Source: Mycolicibacterium sp. CR10 (GTDB taxonomy: Bacteria; Actinomycetota; Actinomycetes; Mycobacteriales; Mycobacteriaceae). From it: a stretch of DNA of 64,000 nt. Under the pieces are notes generated by a model, which was not told where the DNA came from, did not search any database, and was given only the letters and a program-made list of their open reading frames with translations. A program made the translations under genes and the position numbers. Numbering within the stretch: position 1 is the stretch's first letter; each line of letters opens with the position of its first letter. The DNA lies in the NCBI RefSeq assembly GCF_005222675.1, contig NZ_STGE01000009.1, positions 186,001 to 250,000 of the forward strand, given 5' to 3'. Of the stretch, positions 43,484-52,805 are shown one piece after another.

Positions 43484-44274
43484 GAACCTCCAATGTGCTT
43501 GTGCGCGCGGCACTATGGACGCTGTTCGGCCTGTTCTTTCTGTTCCCGCTCTATGCCATGGCCGATTTCTCCACCCGCAACCTGATCGCGGGCGGGCGGA
43601 CCTGGCAGGCGTGGACCAACCTGGTCACCGATGACGCCCTCTACCAGGCGATCGTGGTGTCGTTGTTGCTCGCGGTGTTCACCGTCGTCGCGATGCTGAT
43701 TCTCTTGGTGCCGACGATGATCTGGGTGCGGTTGCGGGCGCCGTGGGCCAGGGGACTGGTCGAATTTCTCTGTCTGTTGCCTCTGACCATCCCGGCGCTG
43801 GTGATCGTCGTCGGCCTGCGCAACGTCTACCTGTGGGTGACCTACCTGCTGGGCGAATCCGCGCTGACGTTGACGTTCGTGTACGTGATCGTGGTGCTGC
43901 CGTTCGCCTATCGGGCCATCGACGCCGCGCTGTCGGCGATCGACCTGCAGACTCTGTCGGAAGCGGCCCGGTCGCTGGGAGCGGGCTGGACTACCACGAT
44001 CCTGCGGGTGGTGGTGCCCAACATTTGGTCGGGAATCCTTTCCGCCGCTTTCATATCCATCGCGGTGGTGCTCGGCGAGTTCACCATCGCGTCGCTGAGC
44101 GGATACGAGACCCTGCAGGTGCAGATCGTGCTGATCGGCAAGAGTGACGGCCCGACGTCGGTGGCGGCATCGCTGGCCACCCTGCTGTTCGGGTTCGCGC
44201 TGCTGCTGATCCTGTCACTGGTAACCCGCGGGCGGCGGGGTCGCCGCACCCTAGAACCAGGAGTAACCGTATGA
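43480..44274 (+). CDS. ABC importer permease 2
   Basis: 264-residue permease with six helices and the second EAA loop (LSEAARSLGAGWTTTILRVVVPN). GTG start within GTGA overlaps permease 1; its TGA overlaps the ATPase ATG (ATGA). C-terminus is basic (RGRRGRRTLEPGVTV). Same transporter as its neighbours. Confidence 0.9.
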   Translation: MRTSNVLVRAALWTLFGLFFLFPLYAMADFSTRNLIAGGRTWQAWTNLVTDDALYQAIVVSLLLAVFTVVAMLILLVPTMIWVRLRAPWARGLVEFLCLLPLTIPALVIVVGLRNVYLWVTYLLGESALTLTFVYVIVVLPFAYRAIDAALSAIDLQTLSEAARSLGAGWTTTILRVVVPNIWSGILSAAFISIAVVLGEFTIASLSGYETLQVQIVLIGKSDGPTSVAASLATLLFGFALLLILSLVTRGRRGRRTLEPGVTV

Positions 44275-45344
44275 GCCGCAACGCCTCCGGCAGCGCGGGA
44301 TTGAACGCCTCCGGCGTGGGTGTGGAACTGAATGAGTTGACCCGGGTGTACGGCAGCACGAAGGCACTCGACGGTCTGACGCTGCACATCGAGCCCGGAG
44401 AGTTGGTGGCGCTGCTCGGCCCGTCGGGCTGCGGGAAGACCACCGCGCTGAGAATCCTCGCGGGCCTCGACGAGGCGACATCGGGGACCGTGTCCGTCGG
44501 TGGCGTCGATGTCAGCAGGACGCCCGCCAGCAAGCGGGACATGGGCATGGTGTTCCAGGCGTACAGCCTGTTCCCGCATCTGACGGTCCTCGACAACGTG
44601 GCCTTCGGTCTGAAGATGCGGGGAAAGGCCAAGGGCGACCGCCTGTCCCGGGCCGCCGACATGTTGGACCTGGTGGGCCTGACGGCGCACACAGGCAAGT
44701 ACGCCAGCGAGCTGTCCGGTGGGCAGCAGCAGCGGGTGGCGTTGGCCCGGGCGCTGGCGATCCAGCCGCGGGTCCTGCTGCTCGACGAGCCGCTGTCCGC
44801 GCTCGACGCCAAGGTGCGCACCCAGTTGCGCGACGAGATCCGGCGCGTCCAGCTGGAAGTGGGCACGACGACGTTGTTCGTCACCCACGATCAGGAGGAG
44901 GCGCTCGCCGTTGCCGACCGGGTCGGGGTGATGAGCCAGGGCAGGCTCGAGCAACTCGCGGCGCCCGCAGACCTCTACGCCAACCCTGCCAGCCCGTTCG
45001 TCGCGGACTTCGTGGGGCTGAACAACAAAGTCCCCGCGCAGGTTTCCGGCGGTCGCGCCGTGCTGCTCGGCGTCTCCGTGCCCGCGCTGCCCGGCTCGGT
45101 GGCCTCCGGTGCCGGTTTGGCGATGGTGCGCCCGGAGTCGGTGACCGTCACCGCCGATGGCGCGGGCACGTCGACGGTCAGCGCGGTGTCTTTCCTGGGC
45201 GCCATCTCACGGGTGACGGTGTCGATGGCAGACGGTTCGACGATCAGTGCCCAGATGGCGAGCTCCGCCGCGCGGGCGTTCGCACCGGGCGACCCGGTCA
45301 CCGTCGGGATCGAACCGGGCGGCGTGCTCGTCGTCGGGTCCTGA
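44271..45344 (+). CDS. ABC importer ATPase with TOBE domain
   Basis: 357-residue ATPase of the polyamine/iron/sugar (PotA/FbpC/UgpC-like) type. Walker A GPSGCGKTT near residue 50, Q-loop VFQAYSLFPHLTVLDN, signature LSGGQQQRVALARAL, Walker B VLLLDEPLSALD and switch His in VTHDQEEAL are all intact. A C-terminal TOBE domain begins near residue 250. It powers the importer encoded just upstream. Its end lies in a short tandem repeat that also holds the stop of the convergent gene. Confidence 0.93.
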   Translation: MSRNASGSAGLNASGVGVELNELTRVYGSTKALDGLTLHIEPGELVALLGPSGCGKTTALRILAGLDEATSGTVSVGGVDVSRTPASKRDMGMVFQAYSLFPHLTVLDNVAFGLKMRGKAKGDRLSRAADMLDLVGLTAHTGKYASELSGGQQQRVALARALAIQPRVLLLDEPLSALDAKVRTQLRDEIRRVQLEVGTTTLFVTHDQEEALAVADRVGVMSQGRLEQLAAPADLYANPASPFVADFVGLNNKVPAQVSGGRAVLLGVSVPALPGSVASGAGLAMVRPESVTVTADGAGTSTVSAVSFLGAISRVTVSMADGSTISAQMASSAARAFAPGDPVTVGIEPGGVLVVGS

Positions 45345-45373
45345 CGACTCAGACGGCCCTGACGACTCAGACG
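45340..45373. repeat. Tandem 16-bp repeat containing both convergent stop codons
   Basis: CCTGACGACTCAGACG occurs at 45340-45355 and 45358-45373 (18-bp period). Each copy carries a TGA for the plus strand and a TCA (TGA on minus). The duplication therefore provides the ATPase stop in copy 1 and the PRTase stop in copy 2. Confidence 0.75.
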
Positions 45374-45954
45374 TCTTTGACGGGCTCGATGCCGAGATCG
45401 CGGTAGCTCACCAACGCGACGAACGGCACGTTGCGGGCGGCGAACCGCCGCGCCGCGACATCGCCGCGGTCCACCATCGGGATCACGCCGGCGACGACCA
45501 CCCCGAGCGGCGCGATCCGCTCCAGCGCGAGTTCCGTCGACCCGCCCGTGCTGATCACGTCGTCGACGAGCAGCACCCGGGTGCCCGGCTGGAGCCGGGT
45601 GCCCTCGATCCACTGTTCACGGCCGCGCGACTTCTGTTCCTTGCGCACCGAGAACCACGCCTTGCCGGTCACCATCGCCACGCCGTGGGCGAGCGGGTCG
45701 GCACCCATCGTGAGACCACCGACCGCGTCGAACTCGATGCCGTTGAGCGCGGCGAGGTCCGCGACCGCCTTGGACACGATCGTCAGCCGCTCGCCGGTGT
45801 CGACCGCGTACTTGCCGTCGATGTAGTCGTGGCTGAGCTGACCGCTGGCGAGCTTGAAGGGTTCGTCGCGGCGTTCGTAACCGCGGGTACGGACCAGGTC
45901 GAACGCCGCTTGCCAGGTCTCGGGACGCTCGGAGGAGGGGGGCGCAGCAGTCAT
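45367..45954 (-). CDS. pyrE: Orotate phosphoribosyltransferase-like PRTase
   Basis: 195-residue type I phosphoribosyltransferase. The PRPP loop is VLLVDDVISTGGST, and the N-terminal GQLSHDYIDGKYAVD matches the orotate PRTase ribose/orotate region (KLASG, YxDxK). AGVIPMVDRGD is a further PyrE-type block. The expected reaction is orotate + PRPP to OMP in UMP synthesis. It is slightly longer than the usual mycobacterial PyrE, so an orphan or paralogous PRTase cannot be excluded. ATG 45954. Confidence 0.8.
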   Translation of the reverse strand: MTAAPPSSERPETWQAAFDLVRTRGYERRDEPFKLASGQLSHDYIDGKYAVDTGERLTIVSKAVADLAALNGIEFDAVGGLTMGADPLAHGVAMVTGKAWFSVRKEQKSRGREQWIEGTRLQPGTRVLLVDDVISTGGSTELALERIAPLGVVVAGVIPMVDRGDVAARRFAARNVPFVALVSYRDLGIEPVKDV

Positions 45955-46056
45955 ACCGGCGATCGTAGGGCACCGCTGTGCCGCGTCCGGCCGTGCAACT
46001 GCGAGTGGACGGCGCCGTGGGTGCGGTCTGAACGCGTGTGCGCCGGAACCAGCGGG

Positions 46057-46869
46057 TCAGCCCTGGCGGGCGCGCCGTGTCAAATCGACTGCGGCCGAGC
46101 GTAATTCGTCGATGGAGTCGATGGGCTTGGCGTATCCGACGCGGGTGTAGGCCAGGCCGCGTTCGGTTGTCAGCCGTAGGTCCAGGCCGTACCGGTCTGC
46201 GCCCGTGCAGACGGCGGCGGTGGTGTCGGGATAGCCGCCGAGGGTTCTGGCCATCGCGGTCAGCGATTCGGCGTGGTCGTCGTTGAGGTGAGCCACGGCG
46301 CCCGCCGACAGCGGTGTCACCGGGTCGGCCTGTGCCTCGGCGTAGGCCTGGCCGCTGGTCGAATCCATGCGTCCGTAGCCGCCGACCCACCGCACCCGGT
46401 CCACCCGCAGCACCCACAGCGAGAAGTCGCTGTAGTCGATGTAGTACTTCGCCGCGTCCACCGCGGACAGATGCGCCTCACGGGCGGCGGCGCGTTCGGC
46501 ACCGACCGGTTCCTCGACGTGCCCGGCCAGGGTGACGCGACCGCTGGCCAGCGGATCGGTCTGGGTGCCCGGCGCGACGATCGCGATGCTGGCCCGAGGG
46601 TCGCCGGCCAGGTTGCGGCCGTGCTCGGCGAGGTTCGACACGCACAGCACCGGGGCGCCGCCGAGCAGGCCGTAGGTGACGAACGACGCCCACGGGTCGC
46701 CGGCCGCGGTCAGGGTGGCCAGCGTGCCGGTGTTCGTCGACGCGGCGATGGTCCGCGCTTCCTCGGCGGCCGAGGGGCGAACGGTGTTGACGGCTTCGGT
46801 CAGAGGAGGCGGCACCGTGGGAGCATCTCCCGGGTCGCCGTGATCACGTGTCGAGCCGCCGGACGTCAC
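46057..46869 (-). CDS. HugZ/DUF2470-like pyridoxamine-oxidase-fold protein
   Basis: 270-residue protein with an N-terminal split-barrel (ARTIAASTNTGTLATLTAAGDPWASFV) and a C-terminal DUF2470 region (AVAHLNDDHAESLTAMARTLGG, ending with the haem-linked type His-rich turn). This is the layout of HugZ-type haem-degrading proteins and their non-enzymatic relatives. GTG 46869 is chosen because TATCGT at 46876-46881 is placed to start transcription exactly on it. Whether it degrades haem is unproven; no haem transporter is adjacent. Confidence 0.8.
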   Translation of the reverse strand: MTSGGSTRDHGDPGDAPTVPPPLTEAVNTVRPSAAEEARTIAASTNTGTLATLTAAGDPWASFVTYGLLGGAPVLCVSNLAEHGRNLAGDPRASIAIVAPGTQTDPLASGRVTLAGHVEEPVGAERAAAREAHLSAVDAAKYYIDYSDFSLWVLRVDRVRWVGGYGRMDSTSGQAYAEAQADPVTPLSAGAVAHLNDDHAESLTAMARTLGGYPDTTAAVCTGADRYGLDLRLTTERGLAYTRVGYAKPIDSIDELRSAAVDLTRRARQG

Positions 46870-46875
46870 GACGGC

Positions 46876-46881
46876 ACGATA
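46876..46881 (-). promoter_or_regulatory. -10 element for a leaderless HugZ-like mRNA
   Basis: TATCGT on the minus strand, TANNNT type. Six bases separate it from GTG 46869, so transcription would begin at the start codon. Confidence 0.5.
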
Positions 46882-47083
46882 GCGCGTGCCGGAGGCGTCG
46901 CGGTGACCAACCGGACGCATGGCGGATCTGCGGTTCGCCCGCGTGCCTTCAGAACTGACGTCAGCGTCGATTAGCGACGAATTGCAGCAACATTGTTTGG
47001 ACGATCCACCATGGCGAATGTGCGAGAATCGCAGGGGGGATACTTTCCGCCGAGCAACTCATTTCTGCGAAATCGGGGATACC

Positions 47084-48112
47084 GTGGCCGAGTCTGCACT
47101 GCGCGCGATCGCGGTTGCTGGCGTGGTCGCGGCGGGCCTGATGTTCGGTGGTCTGACGGCGGTGCCCGCGGTCGCTCAACCGGATGACTCGGGGGGCGGT
47201 TCCAGCCAGGACTCCGGCGGCACCGACAACTCCGACAACTCCGACGGTTCCGGCGCCGAGTCGAGTGAGTCGAGCGTCGGCGACGGTTCTGGTAGCGCGG
47301 ACGCCGGCGGAGCCGACATCACCGATCCCGCACCCGAACCGAACACCCCGCCCGATCCCGAACCCGCGCCCCCACCGGCGGAGCCGGTCGGCTCCGGAAA
47401 CGACACCGGCGCCGAGATCGTCGACCGCGCACAGGAATCCAAGAAGACGGGGTACAGCAACTCGATCACGATTCCGATGTTGCGACTGCCCGCCGCAGGT
47501 GATATCCCGATGGGCGGCTGGCCGACGATATCGACGTTCTACACCACCCTCGAGATACCGGTGCCGACATTCCAGGAGTTCCTCTCGGCGCTGCGGATCG
47601 TGCCGACCCCGCCACCGCCCGGGCCCGCATTCCGCACGCAGGAGGAGGCGCCCGTCGTCGACGCGACGACAGGCACGGCCGGGGGCGGCGGATCGAGGTC
47701 GGAGTCGACGGTGTTCCAGGCACCACTGGTGACGGTGCCGCGGGCGGTGACGGTCGCCGGCCAGAGCCCCCAAGCCACGCCCGGCCTGCGCCTGCCGGTC
47801 GATCCTGCGGTGCCGGGCGTGACGCAGCCCGGGGTGGCCGGGGCGCAGACCCCGGTGATCCGCGGGTCGGTGGCACCGACCCCCGGTGTCGCATCCGTGC
47901 CGGCCGCCTCACCGATGGGCGGTCAGCAACCCGCCCGCATCGGCTACCAGCGGTACGTCAGAGGCCCCACGGTCGCCGAACTCGCCGTCGTGGCCCTGCC
48001 GGGTGTCGCGGGCTTGCTGCTCGTCACGTTCGGCGGCGGTCTGATCGGCTATCGACAGGCCAACAGCGTGCGGTTCGTCCGGACGGCGGGAGCGGAACGC
48101 TTCCTGCCGTAG
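47084..48112 (+). CDS. Exported, C-terminally anchored Pro-rich protein
   Basis: 342-residue protein not recognised by name. The signal peptide (ESALRAIAVAGVVAAGLMFGG, cut near AVAQ-PDD) is followed by an acidic Ser/Gly/Asp linker (about 33-75). Pro-rich and Val-rich stretches come next, and a single membrane helix near the C-terminus (LAVVALPGVAGLLLVTFGGGLIG) with a basic tail after it. This layout suggests a cell-surface protein held in the membrane. GTG 47084 has GGGGAT upstream. It precedes maltokinase by 101 bp; a link is not evident. Confidence 0.75.
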   Translation: MAESALRAIAVAGVVAAGLMFGGLTAVPAVAQPDDSGGGSSQDSGGTDNSDNSDGSGAESSESSVGDGSGSADAGGADITDPAPEPNTPPDPEPAPPPAEPVGSGNDTGAEIVDRAQESKKTGYSNSITIPMLRLPAAGDIPMGGWPTISTFYTTLEIPVPTFQEFLSALRIVPTPPPPGPAFRTQEEAPVVDATTGTAGGGGSRSESTVFQAPLVTVPRAVTVAGQSPQATPGLRLPVDPAVPGVTQPGVAGAQTPVIRGSVAPTPGVASVPAASPMGGQQPARIGYQRYVRGPTVAELAVVALPGVAGLLLVTFGGGLIGYRQANSVRFVRTAGAERFLP

Positions 48113-48213
48113 CCCGCCCCGGTCGCGGGTGATTCATTTCCTGCTGTCCTGGGTAGGTTCGAAGACTGTATGGATTACTCCACTCGCACCCGCCCCGAGG
48201 CAGGAGACCCGTC

Positions 48214-49533
48214 ATGACCCTGCCGTTCGGTGACTGGATCCAGCGGCAGCGCTGGTACGCAGGCCGCACCCGCGACCTGGCCTCCGCGGTACCCGCCGAG
48301 GCCATCTCGTTGGGTGACGATCTGGACCTCGTGCTGCTCGACGTCACCTACACCGACGGAACCGCCGAGCAGTACCAGGTGCTGCTGCGGTGGGCCGACG
48401 CACCCATTCAGGGATACAGCGATATCGCCACGATCGGCGCCGACGGCGATCGCGCCGCATACGACGCACTGCACGACCCCGATGCGGCTCGGCACCTGCT
48501 GAACTTGATCGACGCGTCGGCGACGGTCGGGGGACTGCACTTCGGCAAGGAACCCGGCGTCACCCTCCCGCTGGATGCGCAGCCGCGCATCTCGGGCGCC
48601 GAGCAGAGCAATACCAGCGTGATCTTCGGTACGGAGGCTGTCCTGAAAGTGTTCCGGCGGATCACCCCCGGCGTCAACCCCGACATCGAGCTGAACAGGG
48701 CGCTGGGGCGCGCGGGCAACCCACACGTCGCCACGTTGCTGGGCGCCTACGAGACGTCCTGGGACGGAACCGGAACGTGTGCGCTCGGCATGGTGGCCGC
48801 ATTCGCGGCCGACAGCGTCGAAGGCTGGGACATGGCGACGGCGAGCACCCGTGACCTGCTGGCCGAGACCGCCGACGAGACCGCCGGCGAGTCGTTCGTC
48901 GACGAGTCCTACCGACTGGGTGAGGCCGTCGCCTCTGTCCATGCCACGCTCGCCGAGCAGCTGGGCACCTCGACCGAGGACTTCCCGATCGACGCCGTGC
49001 TGGAGCGGTTGACCGCCGCGGTGCACGCCGCACCCGCGTTGCGTGAGCACGCCCCCCTGATCGAGGAGCGCTACCGCAAGCTCGCCGCCGAGGCGATCAC
49101 TGTGCAGCGCATGCACGGTGACCTCCACCTCGGTCAGGTTCTCCGGACACCGCAGCGGTGGCTGCTCATCGACTTCGAGGGGGAACCGGGCCAGCCTCTC
49201 GAGGAACGCCGACGGCCGGACTCTCCGCTACGCGATGTCGCGGGCGTCCTGCGCTCCTATGAGTACGCGGCCTATCAGCAACTGGTGAACCTGCCGGCCG
49301 ACGATGCGCGTACCGGTGAGGTGGCCGCTCGTGCGCGGAGGTGGGTGGACCGCAACAGCGCGGCGTTCTGCGACGGCTACGCCGCAGTGTCCGGCGCAGA
49401 CCCCCGCGACTCCGCGCAGGTGCTCGCCGCCTACGAGTTGGACAAGGCGGTGTACGAGGCCGCATACGAGGCGCGGTTCCGGCCGTCGTGGCTGCCGATC
49501 CCGATGAAGTCCATCGAGCGCATCCTGCGCTGA
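48214..49533 (+). CDS. mak: Maltokinase (maltose 1-phosphate forming)
   Basis: 439-residue kinase of the actinobacterial Mak/Pep2 family, which phosphorylates maltose to maltose 1-phosphate for GlgE-dependent alpha-glucan synthesis. The N-terminal cap lobe starts [19 protein letters not shown]. The catalytic loop is [11 protein letters not shown] (Asp303) and the metal Asp is in LIDFEGEP (Asp320). GGCAGGAG precedes ATG 48214. In M. tuberculosis it follows treS (Rv0126); no treS lies in this window, so maltose supply must come from elsewhere. Confidence 0.93.
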   Translation: MTLPFGDWIQRQRWYAGRTRDLASAVPAEAISLGDDLDLVLLDVTYTDGTAEQYQVLLRWADAPIQGYSDIATIGADGDRAAYDALHDPDAARHLLNLIDASATVGGLHFGKEPGVTLPLDAQPRISGAEQSNTSVIFGTEAVLKVFRRITPGVNPDIELNRALGRAGNPHVATLLGAYETSWDGTGTCALGMVAAFAADSVEGWDMATASTRDLLAETADETAGESFVDESYRLGEAVASVHATLAEQLGTSTEDFPIDAVLERLTAAVHAAPALREHAPLIEERYRKLAAEAITVQRMHGDLHLGQVLRTPQRWLLIDFEGEPGQPLEERRRPDSPLRDVAGVLRSYEYAAYQQLVNLPADDARTGEVAARARRWVDRNSAAFCDGYAAVSGADPRDSAQVLAAYELDKAVYEAAYEARFRPSWLPIPMKSIERILR

Positions 49534-49808
49534 GGTCAGCGGATCGGCCTGCTCAGAAATCGGTTGCCGCCATACGGCCGCCACCGGGCAAGCTGGCAAC
49601 CGTGGCCACCAGGTAGGGCGCCGCCGCTCTTCGGCTCCTACTCCCGGCCCGCCCGGCCGGTGGCAATCTGAAACGTCCGATGCCAACTTGGCGGCCACGG
49701 TTGCAACAGCATCCTCAAGCTAACACACGAGTTGCCAAAACGCGCTGAACTAGGCCCTTAAGCGTGGTGGCGCGCAACGCCTTTCAAGATCGGGCCGGTC
49801 AGGCTCTC
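49534..49808. other. 275-bp convergent gap with a long inverted repeat
   Basis: Region between the 3' ends of mak and glgX. GCAACCGTGGCCACCA (49596-49611) pairs with 49689-49704 at 15 of 16 positions. A small palindrome GCCAACTTGGC (49682-49692) overlaps the right arm's edge. It could act as a bidirectional terminator or be a mobile-repeat remnant. No gene is supported. Confidence 0.5.
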
Positions 49809-52031
49809 TCAGGTCTCGTTCGCGGCCTGGAGCACGATGACCGCGCGGGCCTCGACGGTCAGTGCGGCACCCGCGGCCACCGGCCGCGACCCCTCCATGA
49901 CCGCCCCGTCGACCGTGTAGATCACCGGCTGCCACGCTTTGCCGAATTCCTTTGGCGGCAGAGTGAAGTCGATCGGTTCGTGGTGGGCGTTGAAGCACAT
50001 CACGAACGAGTCGTCGGTGACGCGGTGCCCACGCGGGTCCAGGTCGGGAATGCCGTGTCCGTTCAGGTAGACCGAGATCGACTTGCCGAAACCCGAGTCC
50101 CAGTCCTCGTCGCTCATCTCGGAACCGTCGGGCCTGAACCAGGAGATGTCGGGCAACCGGACCGAGCCGCGCTGGCGTACCGGTCGGCCGTCGAAGAAGC
50201 GGCGGCGACGGAACACCGGGTGCGCGGCGCGCAGCGCAGAGACCGAACTGGTGAACTCGATCAAAGCTTTGTCGGCGTTGGCCCAGTCGATCCAGGTGAT
50301 CTCGTTGTCCTGGCAGTAACCGTTGTTGTTGCCGCCCTGGGTGCGGCCGAGTTCGTCGCCGTGGCAGATCATCGGCACGCCCTGGCTCAGCACGTTGGTG
50401 GTGATGAAGTTGCGCACCTGCTGGGCGCGCAGCGCGTTGATCTCCGGATCGTCGGTCGGGCCCTCGACGCCGCAGTTCCACGACTGGTTGTTGCTCTCGC
50501 CGTCGTTGTTGTCCTCGCCGTTGGCCTCGTTGTGCTTCTCGTTGTAGGAGACCAGATCACGCAGCGTGAAGCCGTCGTGCGCGGTGACGAAGTTGATCGA
50601 GGCCACCGGCCGGCGTGCGGTGTGCTCGTAGAGATCCGCCGATCCGGTGAGGCGCGATGCGAACTCACCGAGGCTGGCGTCCTCACCGCGCCAGAAGTCC
50701 CGCACGGTGTCCCGGTACTTGCCGTTCCACTCCGTCCACTGCGGCGGGAAGTTGCCGACCTGGTAGCCGCCCGGCCCGACGTCCCACGGCTCGGCGATCA
50801 ACTTCACCTGGCTGACCGTCGGGTCCTGCTGCACGAGTTCGAAGAACGTCGACAGCTTGTCCACGTCGTAGAACTCGCGGGCCAGCGTGGACGCCAGGTC
50901 GAAGCGGAAACCGTCGACGTGCATCTCGGTCACCCAGTACCGCAGCGAGTCCATGATCAGCTGCAGCGCGTGCGGGCTGCCCGCGTTCAGGCTGTTGCCG
51001 GTGCCGGTGTAGTCCATGTAGTACCGCTTGTCGTCGTCGACCAGTCGGTAGTAATTGGCATTGTCGATCCCGCGCATCGACAGCGTCGGGCCCATGTGGT
51101 TGCCCTCGGCGGTGTGGTTGTAGACGACGTCGAGGATCACCTCGATGTCGGCTTCGTGCAGCGCCCGGACCATGGCTTTGAACTCCTGCACCTGCCCGCC
51201 GGGGGTGGCGCTGGCGCCGTACTTCGAGTCGGGTGCGAAGAAGCCGATCGTGTTGTAGCCCCAGTAGTTCGACAGACCCTTCTCGATGAGCGTGGAGTCG
51301 TTGGCGAAGTGGTGCACCGGCATCAGTTCGATCGCCGTGATCCCGAGACCCTTGAGGTGCTCGATGATCGCGGGATGGGCGATGGCCGCGTAGGTGCCGC
51401 GGCTGCGCTCGGGAATGTCGGGGTGCGTCTCGGTGAGCCCCTTGACGTGCGCCTCGTAGATGATCGAATCGGCGTACTCGTGCTGCGGTGGCCGGTCGGT
51501 ACCCCAGTCGAAGAACGGATTGATCACCACCGACTTGGGCATGCTGGCCGCCGAGTCGTCGTCGTTGCGGCTGTCGGGGTCACCGAAGTTGTAGCCGAAC
51601 AGCGACTGGTCCCACCGGAAGATGCCGTCGATGGCTTTGGCGTACGGGTCCAGCAGCAGCTTGTTGGGGTTGCACCGTTGGCCTGCCGCCGGATCGTAGG
51701 GTCCGTGCACCCGGTAGCCGTACCGCTGTCCCGGCTCCACGTCGGGAACGAAGCCGTGCCAGACGAAGCCGTCGACCTCGGGCAGCGTCAACCTGGTTTC
51801 GTTGCCGTCGGCGTCGAACAGGCACAGCTCCACGGACTCCGCGACCTCGCTGAACACCGCGAAGTTGCTGCCCGAGCCGTCGTAGGTCGCACCGAGCGGG
51901 TAGGCCTTGCCGGGCCACATCTCGGTCAGCGCCGCGTCACTGTGGGTTCGCGACGCGGGTTGCGCGGCGGGCATGACGGCGGGCGACGCCGTGTCCTTGG
52001 AACTGGTGGCTTTAGAAACAGATGCGGCCAA
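49809..52031 (-). CDS. glgX: Glycogen debranching enzyme GlgX
   Basis: 740-residue GH13 isoamylase-type debranching enzyme that hydrolyses alpha-1,6 branches of glycogen limit dextrin. An N-terminal CBM48 region (YPLGATYDGSGSNFAVFSEVAESVELCLFD in part) is followed by the TIM barrel. Catalytic marks are VVYNHTAEGN, Asp in DGFRFDLA (nucleophile), Glu in LIAEPWD (acid) and Asp in FVTAHDGFT. A TTG at 52031 has GGAG (52040-52043) 8 bases upstream; the GTG at 52040 abuts that site and is less likely. Together with maltokinase nearby it belongs to alpha-glucan turnover. Confidence 0.93.
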   Translation of the reverse strand: MAASVSKATSSKDTASPAVMPAAQPASRTHSDAALTEMWPGKAYPLGATYDGSGSNFAVFSEVAESVELCLFDADGNETRLTLPEVDGFVWHGFVPDVEPGQRYGYRVHGPYDPAAGQRCNPNKLLLDPYAKAIDGIFRWDQSLFGYNFGDPDSRNDDDSAASMPKSVVINPFFDWGTDRPPQHEYADSIIYEAHVKGLTETHPDIPERSRGTYAAIAHPAIIEHLKGLGITAIELMPVHHFANDSTLIEKGLSNYWGYNTIGFFAPDSKYGASATPGGQVQEFKAMVRALHEADIEVILDVVYNHTAEGNHMGPTLSMRGIDNANYYRLVDDDKRYYMDYTGTGNSLNAGSPHALQLIMDSLRYWVTEMHVDGFRFDLASTLAREFYDVDKLSTFFELVQQDPTVSQVKLIAEPWDVGPGGYQVGNFPPQWTEWNGKYRDTVRDFWRGEDASLGEFASRLTGSADLYEHTARRPVASINFVTAHDGFTLRDLVSYNEKHNEANGEDNNDGESNNQSWNCGVEGPTDDPEINALRAQQVRNFITTNVLSQGVPMICHGDELGRTQGGNNNGYCQDNEITWIDWANADKALIEFTSSVSALRAAHPVFRRRRFFDGRPVRQRGSVRLPDISWFRPDGSEMSDEDWDSGFGKSISVYLNGHGIPDLDPRGHRVTDDSFVMCFNAHHEPIDFTLPPKEFGKAWQPVIYTVDGAVMEGSRPVAAGAALTVEARAVIVLQAANET

Positions 52032-52241
52032 GGTGCACACTCCGGGTTGACTAACTGGTGAACAAGGCGACGATACGGTGCGCGCGGGTACCGGAGCATG
52101 CCGGGCGAAACGCTCGAATCAGGGGTATGGGGCTGTTTCCTACGTGGGCTGATCTGCCCAGTTACCGGATATTGCAAACGTATCCGCATCGCGGTGTGTC
52201 AACGATCACCGCAAACGGGGCTGGTCAGCGGTGCCCGGGGG
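52032..52241. promoter_or_regulatory. glgX upstream region
   Basis: About 200 bp between glgX and the pncA stop, so the glgX promoter should be here. A consensus-like -35 TTGACA lies on the minus strand at 52197-52202, but the best TANNNT (TACGTT) is only 14 bases further, short of ideal spacing. No gene seen. Confidence 0.35.
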
Positions 52242-52805
52242 CTAGGCGACGTCGACGCCGGCCGTGCGCAACGCGTCGACGGCCTCGGCTGTCGTCGTCG
52301 GGGACACCCCCGCAGTCAGGTCCAGCAGCACCCTGGTGGTGAACCCGGCGTCGACCGCGTCGGCGGCCGTGGCCCTGACGCAGTAGTCGGTGGCGATGCC
52401 CACGACGTCGACCGCATCGACCCCCCGTTCCCGCAGCCAGTCGGCCAGCGTGGTCCCGTCCTCGTCGGCGCCCTCGAACCCGCTGTAGGCGGCCGAGTAC
52501 TGGCCCTTGCGGAACACCGCCTCCACCGGGCTGACGTCGAGGTCGGGAGGGAAGTCGGCGCCGGAGGTGGTGACGACGCAGTGCGACGGCCAGGAGTCGA
52601 CGAAGTCGGGGCGATCGGAGAAGTGGTCGCCGGGATCCACATGGAAATCCTTGGTGGCCACCACATGGTCGTAGCCGTGGTCTCCGGCGAGCAGTGCGTT
52701 GATGCCGTGCACCACCGCGGTGCCGCCGGCCACCGCCAGCGAGCCGCCCTCGCAGAAGTCGTTCTGCACGTCGGTGATGATGAGCGCCTTCGTCGTCTTC
52801 GTCAC
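52242..52805 (-). CDS. pncA: Nicotinamidase/pyrazinamidase PncA
   Basis: 187-residue amidase converting nicotinamide to nicotinate in NAD salvage; the orthologue in M. tuberculosis activates pyrazinamide. The catalytic triad Asp12, Lys100 and Cys142 is intact (IITDVQNDF, VFRKGQY, TDYCVRA). Metal ligands Asp53, His55, His61 and His75 (KDFHVDPGDHF) are also intact. GTG start at 52805 overlaps the stop of the PAS-ANTAR gene (GTGA), so translation is probably coupled. No variation that would suggest loss of activity. Confidence 0.95.
   Translation of the reverse strand: MTKTTKALIITDVQNDFCEGGSLAVAGGTAVVHGINALLAGDHGYDHVVATKDFHVDPGDHFSDRPDFVDSWPSHCVVTTSGADFPPDLDVSPVEAVFRKGQYSAAYSGFEGADEDGTTLADWLRERGVDAVDVVGIATDYCVRATAADAVDAGFTTRVLLDLTAGVSPTTTAEAVDALRTAGVDVA

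Noticed and set aside
41476..45344. Naming the ABC importer's cargo (iron, polyamine or phosphonate)
   Set aside because: Binding-pocket residues cannot be assigned without alignment; only the group can be stated.
49764..52061. 765-codon plus-strand frame opposite glgX
   Set aside because: Shadow of GlgX; no start site or family similarity.
52197..52202. TTGACA as a definite glgX promoter
   Set aside because: No -10 at 16-18 bp spacing; kept only as a weak hint in the upstream region.
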